64,000 nt of DNA from Acanthochromis polyacanthus (taxonomy: Eukaryota > Chordata > Actinopteri > Pomacentridae): NCBI RefSeq assembly GCF_021347895.1, contig NC_067124.1:19148521-19212520 (forward strand), written 5' to 3'. Made by a program: the position numbers and the translations under genes. This document shows positions 49,701 through 61,255 of this stretch, piece after piece. Every line of letters starts with the position of its first letter. Position 1 is the stretch's first letter. A model generated the notes under the pieces. The model saw only the letters and a program-made list of their open reading frames with translations. It made no database searches and was not told the origin of the DNA.

Positions 49701-50466
49701 TGCATTCTTACATAGATTTTTTTCCTTGTGTATTGTTATATTTGGTTGTGTTGGTATATTTGCTCACTTCACTCTTACCTCAGACACAAGCATGTACAGT
49801 AAATCACAGAATGTTTTCTGTGATGGAGGAGGAGTGTGCAAACACAGAACTAGATCCTATAAAGGGCTTTTAAATTGTGCTAAGGGGAAGTTTCACAAGT
49901 AAGCCTTTTAAAACAGTGATTTCCAATATTCAAAATCAATATAAACTACAAACAGCGCCCTCCATAACTATTGGCACCCCTGGTTAAGATGTGTTGAACG
50001 CCTTAAAATAAATTCAGTTTTTATTGCAGAAGCATACTCTCACACTGAAAATTGTAGAAAAAAATGTATTATAGGAGAAGATGAGGTGCTGTTTTGTTTG
50101 CAAAAGGGGGTTGTACGAAGTATTAACATCAGTCATGCTTATAATTGTGGCACATATGATTTGATGTAAAAGAATTATTTCTTAATGTGTGATTCCCCCC
50201 CCCACTGAATAAATGCACTTGAATTAAAGGTTGGATTTTCCTCTTTTTTTCATTGTGGTCCTATATTATTTAGAAAAACACCTGAATTTATTAGAAGCTA
50301 AAGAACACATCTTAACCAGGGGTGCCAGTAATTATGGAGGGGGCTGTAAATCTGCACTAATCAAATTTTCAGAAAATTCTAATTGAAAATTTTTCGTCTT
50401 ACCTGGAAATAATGCGATGTAAATGAGCTTCTGTAGCAGGTGGGTTGATCTGTTGTAAGTTTTCAT
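46604..50466 (-). CDS. Single V-set, ITIM-bearing receptor (nectin/PVR family, TIGIT-like layout)
   Basis: Six exons join in phase on the reverse strand: 50466-50403, 49627-49286, 47571-47466, 47120-47086, 46988-46933 and 46792-46604. The product is about 262 residues. It has a signal peptide (MKTYNRSTHLLQKLIYIALF), one V-set domain (VTLPCQF, FQWDLL, YTCRISTFPSGS), a transmembrane helix (VISAVVISVVLLLVIVVTVV) and a tail with VIYSDI and VVYSEV. Both tail motifs fit the ITIM pattern V/I/L-x-Y-x-x-I/V/L. The YTC-x3-T-F/Y-P-x-G motif is typical of nectins, PVR and TIGIT. A single V domain plus inhibitory tail is the TIGIT plan. The likely role is an inhibitory surface receptor on leukocytes signalling through SH2 phosphatases; this is inference. 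A CEACAM- or SIGLEC-like origin of the tail cannot be excluded. Confidence 0.75.
46793..47465 (-). CDS. ITIM receptor exons 4-5: juxtamembrane cytoplasmic exons
   Basis: Within this interval two small exons fit phase and splice signals: 47120-47086 (CDSSGIHRVFI, 35 bases) and 46988-46933 (TAGPGIDATRTSVIVREA, 56 bases). Small juxtamembrane exons of this kind are common in Ig-superfamily receptors. Start and end given here include the flanking introns. Confidence 0.6.
47466..47571 (-). CDS. ITIM receptor exon 3: transmembrane helix
   Basis: It encodes EQKPLSTE, the hydrophobic VISAVVISVVLLLVIVVTVV, then YIIFIRR as a stop-transfer anchor. The acceptor is GTTCTCTCAG and the donor GTATGT, phase 1 to phase 2. 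Confidence 0.8.
47926..49178 (+). mobile_element. Tc1-like transposon relic inside the ITIM receptor intron 2
   Basis: The ends TACACTGTTGGTCAAAATGT and, reversed, TACAATGTTGGTCAAATGTG form a terminal inverted repeat beginning at TA on both sides. Transposase pieces read FLLYKADRCVRVRQMKSERL, then HQNDNAPAHRAQTVQDLL (second Asp region) and a C-terminal SLPNTAPHALVESMSH. The first catalytic Asp is Asn (GNELRF), and several stops and shifts are present, so it is dead. It lies antisense to the host gene. Confidence 0.8.
49286..49627 (-). CDS. ITIM receptor exon 2: V-set immunoglobulin domain
   Basis: This is 114 codons, phase 1 on both sides (TTGGCAG acceptor, CGAG|GTGAGG donor). It starts VIEAQKVDVLPEVAGYLQDD. 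Canonical V-set marks are Cys in VTLPCQF, Trp in FQWDLL and D-x-G-x-Y-x-C in DAGSYTC. FPSGSFEG follows in the place of the nectin/TIGIT P-x-G turn. One N-glycosylation sequon, NVT, is visible. Confidence 0.88.
49952..50347. mobile_element. 396-bp MITE with 44-bp terminal inverted repeats
   Basis: The left end (ACAGCGCCCTCCATAACTAT through AAGATGTGTT) and the right end (50304-50347, reversed) match over 44 bases with only about three mismatches. The interior is AT-rich with no coding potential. The end sequence CCATAACTATTGGCACCCCT resembles Tc1-like termini, so it is probably a non-autonomous derivative. It sits in intron 1 of the ITIM receptor gene. Confidence 0.85.
50403..50466 (-). CDS. 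ITIM receptor exon 1: signal peptide
   Basis: The ATG at 50466 opens MKTYNRSTHLLQKLIYIALF followed by P and one base of the next codon (CCAG|GTAAGA). A basic start followed by the hydrophobic LIYIALF run fits a cleavable signal peptide. Confidence 0.7.
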
Positions 50467-51331
50467 CGTGCACAACTACACACAGAGAGCAAAAAAGCAG
50501 AAACACCTGACAGACCATCCAGTATTCCTGACTTTATATGTCAGCTTCATAGGTAACACGAAGAGAGTTACAAAGAGGCGGACCGGTGAAGTTCCTGGTT
50601 CATCAGTTAAGGACTAAAATATGCAGTGTGGCAACAGGAGAAACGTCTGAAAAACTATGAGCATATGTGGACACAGAAAAAAGCACATGCGCAACATTAA
50701 ACCTAGACACTGACCAAAAAAAATACGAAATTATCGAGATGACAAATACATCAGAATTAAAACCAAGTGAGTTATACACAGCATTTTGCCCACATCATGT
50801 ATACTCTTCCAAATTAATGAAAATAACTTACCCATGAAAAATAATAACTGCGAGAAGAACCATTTTCCCATCTCTCAGAGCTTTCACAGCCGTGTAAATC
50901 TGCCCCAAAACTCTCCCACTGCCATCGATTCTCGGCTGTCAAACTCTGTAATCGTCTCGTCAGCATTTCAGTATGATTTCCAGTGACAGTTTACCGCTTT
51001 CTGCCATCCCTGTCGTGTCTTTCGCAACAGTGACCTCATGTGGTTAAATCGTGCTAATGCTCAAGAAGGGATGACATTAGCTTACTGGGTTAACAGCAGC
51101 ATCAGTGCCAGCAGGTCAAAAATACACCGATCTTTCCCTACATCTAGTCAGTGGCAACATCTTGATGGGATGTAATAAAAAAAGTAAAAATGAAGCATCT
51201 AAAATTCCAAGCAAGCCTTACTTGTGGCTGATAGTTTTGATTTAAAAATTGCTTTATTTTATGTGATGCTTGAGATATATTATATTTGATGCCACGAGTA
51301 AAGCATGTTGTGAAACTAATTCTTCTCTTTC
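50467..51331. other. Upstream region of the ITIM receptor gene
   Basis: It presumably holds the promoter and 5' UTR of the receptor gene. I see no convincing TATA or CpG cluster and no other feature. Confidence 0.4.
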
Positions 51332-51796
51332 TACACACAGATCAGCCACAACACTGTGACCACTGACAGGTGAAGTGAATATCATCTTGTTATAATGCAG
51401 TGTTTTGCTGTGTGTCCTGACATTCATGTGGATGTTTGACATGTACCACCCACCTAAAACTTTGCAGGTCAAACATCCCCCCCCCCCCTCATGGGAACAG
51501 CAGTCCTTAATTCCAGTTGCCACCCTCAGCAGGACAATGCACCCCGACACACTGCAAAAACTGCTCAGGAATGGCTGGAAGCTGTTCCACACTCCTCAGA
51601 TCCAAATCCCACCCATCCCATCTGTGGGATTTACCAGGATAAGCCTGATCTAGGTAGGTCCCACCCACAGAACTGCCACCATCTCTTTAGAGGTCCTGTG
51701 TCCATGCCCCACTGGGTCAGAGGAGTTTTAGCAGCATAAAGGGGACCAACACAAGAATAGGAAGGTGGTCATAATGTTATGCCTGATCAGTGTTTA
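51332..51796 (+). mobile_element. Internally deleted Tc1-like element
   Basis: The terminal repeats are TACACACAGATCAGCCACAA at the left and TAAACACTGATCAGGCATAA (reversed) at the right, and both continue into a GACCAC block. The interior keeps CACTGCAAAAACTGCTCAGG and a peptide QQDNAPRHTAKTAQEWLEA (second catalytic Asp region). Most of the transposase is lost in about 465 bases. Confidence 0.8.
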
Positions 51797-54480
51797 TAAT
51801 AACAATTTATATAAAGCTGTATGTAAAATCTGTGATATACACATGCTTTCGTTCCCCTTTGTGTTCAAGAGGAAGTCAAATTAATAGTGACTGCTCCTGC
51901 TGAAGGAGACATTGTGCATCTCTTTACAACAGCATGCTATCTTGTTTACAATATTTTAATCAAGTCTTCTATAGTTCCTCACCAGCGGTGGACTTTTTTA
52001 TTGCTTTCTGGCCTGTGGTGAGGTGGTATGTGGGTGCTCTTCAGTGACTTTCACATGCTTTTTCTTTAAATCGGAAAAGAGGGGTCCAAATGAGGATATA
52101 TGAAAGTAAAAAACAAACCTGGACTGAGTGGACTAGCGAGGCAGTTTTTTGGACAAAATATGAGCACAAACACATATTAAACATTTTAACTCCAAATATA
52201 CTTTACACAATGACTTCCACTGCTGTACATTTTGTTTTTATTACAGGACTGTTGCACATTAAATACAAAACATGCAAACAATGCTGGACTAGTTAACTTT
52301 TGAAAATACTGAGTTAAACTGCCACTTAATATGTACTCTGTGTGCAAGCACCTTACAGCTACTTTTTTCCTTTATCTCACATGATTATTTTCAGCTGTAA
52401 AGTTTTCGCATGATGATCACAGTGCTGTTTGACTTTATTAATCTATTTTTAGCCATAGTTTGGACGTTGCTATCTTATTCTCAGCTTCAGGGTTCTGGTT
52501 TTTGTTTGCTTTTCTCTGTGATTAAGGAAGCTACATGTTAAAAAGATGGAACAGCACCTTATATTATCTTGGCTTATCTGCAGCATACTGATTAGTTCGA
52601 TGTAGGCCAGCAGGCAAAGTACCCAGTTTTGTTTTTGCTTCTTTATAATGCATCCACTGGTGTTTGTAAAGTCATTCTGTGGCGTATATCTGGATAGGAG
52701 AATTAAACAGTCTTCATCATGTCTCAAGTCAACTGAAACATCAGCAAAGCTCAAAATCTTGAAAAAAAAAATCCATGGATTGACAAAAATGTATAGTTCC
52801 ATCAAATGACACACAAGCTGAAGACTAAAGTAATAAGGTGCTGCAGCACTTTTTACAGATTATAGTACCATGTATTCAGCCTGTCAGTCAGAAGTACAGC
52901 TCATTGGTTTCAGCTCAGATGCTGGGGTGATAAAATCTGCATGTAGCAGAACAGCTCTCTAATTTTAAACCTCACATCAGTGAACTCATTTCAAGAGTCT
53001 TGGAGGAAGCTGCAACTCAAAAAGGGATGTATGATTATCTTCATCAGAGTCCTTTGCTAAATTAGTCCCAGGTATTCAACAGGGTAAAAAAAAGATGCAA
53101 AGCTTTGCCTGTTTCAGTTTGTTGAACTCCGCTTGTTACTTGCATGTATACATTACAGGAGGGCAAGGCATTAGTAACAACTGGAAAAGGCATTAGACTG
53201 CACTTTGAGTTGTAATCCTCTCCATGTGAAATCATACAAAATGTTTTCCTATTGCAGATAGGGGTCCCTTGAACTATCCTCAGTCTATTAATGGCTAGAA
53301 ATGCAGCTAATATAGTTGAGTTAAAAAAAAAAAACACTAAGAAGGAGAAGAACTTTTGTGTACTTTTTATAACAATCCACAATCATTTATATTTAGTTCC
53401 TTTGGCTGCTGCACCGTTCACCACTGGATCCAATGGAAAATTGACTTGTTTCTTTGCCGATATGTTTTAGCTCATTCTCCATCCTGCCACAGCGTTTAAA
53501 CTCTGCTCACACAGGACTTACTTGCACTGAAGTATTTTGACACTGTGTGTTGCTACAATTCCTGAGACTGGACCATAAGAGTACTTCTTCTGCTAAAGTA
53601 GCTAATGTAATAGTTTCTCTCTGAGAAACAGTGAAGTGAGACCAAAGACCGGAAAAGGTATAAACTGCTTTTACTTGCAGTATTTTAAAATAGTCAGTGA
53701 GTCAGTCATTTCAATAATTGTGTCAGTTACGCTCAGTTAAAAAATGTTAACAGGAAGTACACTGAATAATTTTTTTTTTCACTGTGTAAAGTGGAAGCAC
53801 ATTAGGCATCAACTTAACCTTTGCTGTGTCTTGTCAAGGCACACAGTCACTTCTTTATCAAGATCATCTCCAGTTGACTTAAATCAGTTTAATTACTTTA
53901 CCTATTACTGATTGACAAAAATGTAGAAAAAGCTGCAGTCACATGCATATTTCACTCTCTGTTTATGGGGAAAAAAGCCTCCCAGATTTAAAAAATACAC
54001 AGAAACTAAACTATTCCTTATGATTGATGATTATAGTGATGATGATCGGCTTCTTTTAGAATAAATTTCACTGACAAGACATGAAAAAGCCTAATCTATG
54101 AACCATCATGACCTTTAGTTTACCACAGAAGACCGAGTGCTTGGTCAGCATGTAAAAAAGCATTTATAATTTGTTAAAACAGTTGACACATAGACTTTAA
54201 TTTCACCCTGACAGCCAACACATGGACCATAATACACAATATGTGTTAGATATAAATCAGCAGTAAAGCCAAGGACGGGACTGATGTGATAATAGCTTGA
54301 TGTTTTACTTTGTATTAATAAAACATCTGTTCATAAGTCTGTTTAATGAACAAATTAGAGAACTGTTTTATCAAAGTGAGCCACAGACAAAATGAATAAT
54401 CTTATCAAAACGTCAAGGTCTGCTCAGTCAAAAATAACATTTTGACATGTTGACATTCTGGTCCTCCAGGGAGAGAAGCT
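51797..54480. other. Intergenic, nothing recognised
   Basis: I find no domain, exon or named repeat here. Several antisense frames of 100-115 codons lack any motif. Confidence 0.5.
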
Positions 54481-54591
54481 AAGGAAAAATTAAGAAAAGT
54501 GCATTAATGTGACTATACATATAGAGTATACTTCATATACACTGGACATATATATTGCATATGCACATACACACACACACACACAAACTAC

Positions 54592-54596
<5 letters not shown>

Positions 54597-54654
<58 letters not shown>
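54597..54654. repeat. (TA)29 microsatellite with adjoining CA run
   Basis: There are 58 bases of uninterrupted TA, preceded by a short (CA)n at about 54565-54585. Perfect TA runs of this length can extrude cruciforms and are length-unstable. It lies about 35 bases past the predicted stop of the CEACAM-like gene. Confidence 0.95.
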
Positions 54655-54657
<3 letters not shown>

Positions 54658-54689
54658 GATTAATATCCCTTACCTGCCACTGCCTGCTG

Positions 54690-54763
54690 TTATATAAACT
54701 CTCTTAGAGTCAGTGCACTGATGACCAACACCAGGAATGACCAGCAGGGAGCAGTGCAAGATG
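54690..54763 (-). CDS. CEACAM-like exon 5: hydrophobic C terminus
   Basis: After the acceptor CACATTAAG it encodes [20 protein letters not shown] and EFI, then TAA. The hydrophobic stretch without a basic anchor resembles a GPI-attachment signal. The acceptor has only a modest pyrimidine tract, so this exon is the least certain of the gene. Confidence 0.45.
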
Positions 54764-57089
54764 CTTAATGTGGTAAATAGGACAAGTTACCATCACTTGA
54801 AATGTCACTTACTTTAAAACATGTAATTCTGCCCAAAAAAAAAAAAAGAACGTCTAATCAACGTATAAACTCATGCATCCTTTTTTTTTTTACCTTTCAG
54901 GCTCAGAACCGTGGAGTTTTCCATCATTGTCACCATATTTCTTGCCGTGCAGGTGTAATTCCCTGTGTCCTCTGCCTCTAACCTTTCTATTATGTACAAG
55001 GAGCTGTTAACATGTGTCTCATTGCCGTTAAACATCCAGCTGAAGTTTGCTGGTGGGACAGAAGCTGCGGTGCACAGCAGTGCCACTCTGTAACCAGGTG
55101 GAGCTGCTGATGGTCCAATAATTGATATGTTATGTGGTCCAACTGTACGGACAAAAGATACAGACTGTGTTAGGGTTACAAAGTTGAGATCTGTGCTTAA
55201 ATGGCTTTACAAACTGCCAAAAATAAATAAATCAAGAGATTTGAAGATTTCAATGAATGCATATCATTTTTTGTTAGATTAGAATCCCTTTGTAGAGCAA
55301 ATACTCACAGTTGACAGTGAGATTCTGGGCTGCAGTCATGGTGCTGACTGGGTTGCTAACTCGACACTGGTAGGTGCCATGGTTGGAGCTGTGAACAGGT
55401 TGTATGAACACTGTCCTGTTGTCCATGGAGAAGCTGACTCTGTCACTGGGAAGAAGAGGGCGGCCATCTTTTATCCACACTCTGGTGGTAATGGAGCCAG
55501 ACGCCTCACAGGTGAGGTTAGTGGAGCTTCTGTCTTCTATCAGGATGGCTGCAGGGCTGCGGATGGTGGCTTTGGATATCAGTGCTGCAAATAAAAGAAT
55601 AAAAAAGAGGTGCCAATTCATTAAATATGGTAGGAGTATAAAAAGCAAACACTGTTTGAAGATTAGTACTGGTCCTCACAAGTTAGATTTCAAATAAGAC
55701 ATTCCTGAAAGAATTCCTGAGTCACTCTATGGAGGTTGTTCTGTAGCTGTACCTTTAAATAATGGTAATTTTTAGTAGTGTCATCATAACGTTTGTTCCT
55801 GATATTTTAAGGTGTTACCTATTTTTCTCCGGTCAAAGACAAAAATGTTAACTGGCATTTAAAAATTGTAGATATAACACTTTTTCACAGATTTTTTCTA
55901 CAGTTCTTAAGATTCTACGGTACACAGCAATGCATAGAAATGGTGGAGTGGCTGAATTGTACAGGATTTATTTTGAACTGCATCAAACTACAGAAGGATG
56001 ACATTCAAAACTCTAAATTGCAGCTACAGGAAATGAATCAATCTTTCATTTCATAGTCTCAAAAAAATCTAAATCTAGAAGAACATAAAGCTTGACAACG
56101 GTAGTAATCACTGCAGGGTTACTGTGTCATTTTCTTAGATATTTCGATTAGAGCTTAAAAGATGTCTTCAGGTACCTGGAGAAGAGAGATGAAGATTAAT
56201 CTCTTGACATGCAGCATAAGTAGCTTTCAGGTTATTAAAATCATTCTCAGTGACTGACAGAATCAGCTTGTTCCAAATCTTAATTAAGTAAATGTGAAGA
56301 AGCATTTTATGTAGTGTCCCTTGTTCTTGTTTGATAACTGGTTTATCATTTTGTGCTTGAGCACCTACTTTTTAAGTGTTTCATTCATCATTTTAATATA
56401 TTTCACAAACATCTAGCCCAATCAGCACTACAATCAATTTTTCAGCCATTTTTGAGTTTCAAAAGGTTTTCATGCACACTATGAGTTTGTGAACTACCCA
56501 CCATACACATTCAGAGTGATCCTCCCTTGTTTCTGCAGCCCTGCATCTGGAATGATGGTGACGGTGTACTCCCCGCTGTCCTCCAGCACCAGGTTCCTGA
56601 GCTCCAGGGTCCCTGTGGCTCGGTCTAATGAGATCCTGTTGACGTGTCCAGGTTCAGTGATGTTGACGCTGGTGGAGGTGATTATGTTGACCCCTTTAAA
56701 GCTCCAGCTTACAGACAGGAATGGATTATTGGGAGGTCTAAGGGTGGTGGTGAACTTCACTGCACCTGCTACAGCTCCACTCAAGGGTCCCGGGGGTAAA
56801 ATACCTTCACCTACACACATACCTAATTAACCCAAAGAGCAAATAAAGGGTGACTCTGTAAAAATCTGTAAATACTGTGAACCAAGTAGGATCTTAAGGA
56901 TCAGCACATTGATAGTAATGATGTCAGTGATAAATACAAGTAAAAAAGACATAGCACATCAAATCATTTACAAACTGGCATAAACATCAGCTCTCTGTTA
57001 ACTATACCTGATAATGCAAGCATCACTGCAGTCCAGAGCACAGTCATGTCCAAGACATATGATGACTTGTTCAGCATTGTCTCTGTCAT
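54690..57089 (-). CDS. CEACAM-like cell-surface Ig protein, five exons
   Basis: The exons on the reverse strand are 57089-57008 (signal peptide), 56810-56502 (N domain), 55584-55309 (Ig C2), 55142-54894 (Ig C2) and 54763-54690 (C terminus). All junctions are phase 1, as is usual for Ig-domain genes. The N domain lacks the two V-set cysteines, a known hallmark of CEACAM N domains ([28 protein letters not shown]). The two following domains each have the Cys pair. Many sequons (NIT, NLT, NRT, NVS, NFS, NYT) suggest heavy glycosylation. The last exon gives a short hydrophobic end ([12 protein letters not shown]) with no cytoplasmic tail, which could be a GPI signal. Known mammalian members mediate adhesion and immune signalling. 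An alternative 3' exon with a tail could exist. Confidence 0.8.
54894..55142 (-). CDS. CEACAM-like exon 4: second C2-type Ig domain
   Basis: This is 83 codons, phase 1 to 1: [16 protein letters not shown], then [20 protein letters not shown] and [17 protein letters not shown]. The Cys pair, Trp and D-x-G-x-Y-x-C are all present. Confidence 0.88.
55309..55584 (-). CDS. CEACAM-like exon 3: first C2-type Ig domain
   Basis: This is 92 codons, phase 1 to 1: [39 protein letters not shown] and [16 protein letters not shown], ending QNLTVN. It is a typical I/C2 fold with complete cysteines. Confidence 0.9.
56502..56810 (-). CDS. CEACAM-like exon 2: cysteine-free N domain
   Basis: This is 103 codons, phase 1 to 1: [40 protein letters not shown], then [20 protein letters not shown] and ITLNVY. 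No Cys occurs in the domain; Trp and the D-S-G-E-Y motif keep the V-type fold recognisable. Confidence 0.9.
57008..57089 (-). CDS. CEACAM-like exon 1: signal peptide
   Basis: The ATG at 57089 gives [20 protein letters not shown] and then AVMLALS plus one base (TCAG|GTATAG). A start at the later Met ([13 protein letters not shown]) would give a more conventional signal peptide, so the true start is open. Confidence 0.75.
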
Positions 57090-59500
57090 GTCCTAAATCA
57101 AGAACAATGAGAGTCACAGGTCCTCCTGGTCTTTTATTGTCCCACACCCAAAACACAGGAACAACTCCAGCCCCCAACTCAGTAATGAAAAGCACAAACA
57201 GTGTTTACAATACTACTGTGTACGTATGCCAAACTGCCTCTGGGTATGTACAGTCTGCTCTGTCATGAGTTAAATGGACTGTGAGTGATGGATTTTGTTC
57301 TTGTTGTTTTAAACTGACCTTTGATTAGACAGATGGTCCCTAAAAATAGTCAATTTTGTTGTCCACATTTTTCATTTGTGAAAGAAAAAGCTGAAGAAGA
57401 ATTAACAGAAATCTAACAGCTCGACAGATCATAACTCTAAGTCATACCTTGCCTGAGTTTGGTACTCGAATAGCTGTCCTTTAATATTATAATCTCTACA
57501 CAATGGGGAAAAAATCTTTACCACCAAATTTTACATCACATTATTTTGAAGACCTTACCCTCTCCAACCAACCCCTACCTACATTTAAACGACTTCAAAC
57601 TAATCTCAAGACGATTAAAGCCCTCCTCATGAGGCTAAATCAGAAAAGAAGTAGTCTACACATGTATTATTTCCACATAATTATGACATAAGCAAAAACT
57701 ATGGTGATTAAACCAACGAATGTATGAATACATCATTTGAAACATCTATATAGTCTTGGCAACTAGTGGCATGGGGAATTCTCAACACAAAGAACCATCA
57801 AAGTCCTCCAGGATAAAGTTGAGAACTTTCTACAAAACAGGTTAATAATAAACTAAATGTATAATTATTATTAAACTGTAAATATGTGGTACACATATTT
57901 ACAGTTTAATAATAAACTCCTGGTACACATTTTAATATGTATAGCAGAAGTCTGAATCATGCTGGTGGTTGTGTTCCAGGTGGGGCTGAGTATTGTGCAT
58001 CAGTTTTATGAGCTCCTCAGTGAGTGGTTTTGGGTCTCCTTCTAAGTTGTGTTTGAGAATCTGCAGTGAGCCGTAGCATTCCTTGAGGAGGAGGATCAAA
58101 GACATCCAGGAGATACACATCCTGCTCAAACAGCTTTACAGACAGATAGCTGGCTTCGGTGCAGGTTAAAAAAACATATATAGATTGAAAAATGATTTTA
58201 AGATTTTATAAAATGTCTAAATGCGGTATGGTTATTACAGCTATAGTTCAGAATTGTCGATCCAGAATTATCCTTTGACAAGTGTCTAAATACTGTGATT
58301 CAAACACTAAATCAGCTCAAACAATGAAGTATTAACGGGTCACATGTGTCAGTAATTCCTGACATGTGACTGTACATTATCAGAGGGAAAACATGTCAGC
58401 AGAGATATGACGAGCTTCTTACCCTGTTAACTCTCAGTAACAATGTACTTTTGTAAGTGGCACTCAGTGTAAACATGATGTTACTCAGCCACTATATACT
58501 GGAGGTTATGAGAGGTCATGTGACTCTTTGGATGCTTGTTGACTGAGGAGGGAGCATGTCCTTCAGTAACAACAGTAAATGGATTTGACCTGTGACCACA
58601 ATGAAGCAATGTTTCTATCTGTGACATATATATAGAGCTACCTATAAGTATATCAGTACACACACCAAACGTAATGAAGCAGAACTAGGCCATTTTAAAC
58701 AAAGCTTGATTTCACAACTGTAGTTAAATACAGAAACTGATGGTTTATGTGATACAGGACGCATTCCATACATATGGAGTCGTGCTGCGTCTTTACATTT
58801 TTATGAGCTCTTTGACTATTCTGTGAATACATCACAGTAAATGTACTGTAATGCAGATAATGACCACAGTTGAACAAGTATGGCAAACATTTTATAAAAG
58901 GTTTCGGGCATATTAGGGAACATATTTTAGCTCAGTTTATAAAAGAATGTCAGTCAGTTAAAATTGGTCATCCAGTATCTGAGTGCTTAGGCTGCATACC
59001 ACATGAGTACAAATCTCCTGGTCAGTGGTTCTCTGATTTGATTCCAAGCTGAGGCTCTTCCATACTCTTTTCTGCACACATTTCCTGTTCTGTCTCCATT
59101 GCTTATACAAAGCTAAGACTTAAAAATGCCTAGATACATACTTAAAAAAAAGAACGTAATGCCATAGACTTTCACCCAATAGGAATTATCACCATTAAAA
59201 CATAATTAAAAAATTCAGTTGTTTAGAGGTAATATTAATGGTAGTAATAAACAAATAAATAAATAAATAAAATATGTAATTAAGCAGATAAATAAGGGAT
59301 AAAAGAGAATAAAATGAACAAATAAAAAATTATAAAGAAAAATGAATTAGACTATAAAAATAGAGAAGTAAAGGCAAGCCTATAAAAACAGGTTTAAAGA
59401 TTTCAAAGAAAGCACTGATTAAGCAAACTCTGTCTGACCAAGTAGGCCTGATTGCAAAAGCTCTATCACCCTTATATTCCTGTCACCCTTATATCACCCT
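57090..59500. other. Upstream of CEACAM-like gene; one unassigned open frame
   Basis: It includes the presumed promoter of the CEACAM-like gene, an unassigned reverse-strand frame (57932-58129) and an AT-rich (TAAA)n patch (about 59250-59277). Nothing else is recognised. Confidence 0.5.
57932..58129 (-). other. Unassigned reverse-strand open frame, possible broken exon
   Basis: The frame contains SLILLLKECYGSLQILKHNL and GDPKPLTEELIKLM, helix-like and not low-complexity. A second overlapping frame on the same strand reads SYLSVKLFEQDVYLLDVF after an AG that follows a T-run, in a good acceptor context. The two look like parts of one helical protein split by a frame change, but I cannot name the family. 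It could equally be chance. Confidence 0.25.
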
Positions 59501-61139
<1,639 letters not shown>

Positions 61140-61255
61140 TATGGCCTCACCTGAGGGTCTCAGGTGAGGCCAGGTTATAAGGGGTCAGCAATTCTGTTAA
61201 ATAAGTTTAGGCGAGATTTTGGAGAGCTTCAAAAGTGATCAGTAAAGTTCTAAAG
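61140..61255. repeat. Older dispersed repeat split by the transposon, with strong hairpin
   Basis: Starting at 61142 a perfect 14-bp stem (TGGCCTCACCTGAG and its complement) encloses a 3-base loop GGT. The following GTTATAAGGGGTCAGCAATT and GAGAGCTTCAAAAGTGATCA, with AAGCTCTATCACCCTTA left of the transposon, belong to one fish repeat interrupted at a TA. Confidence 0.55.
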
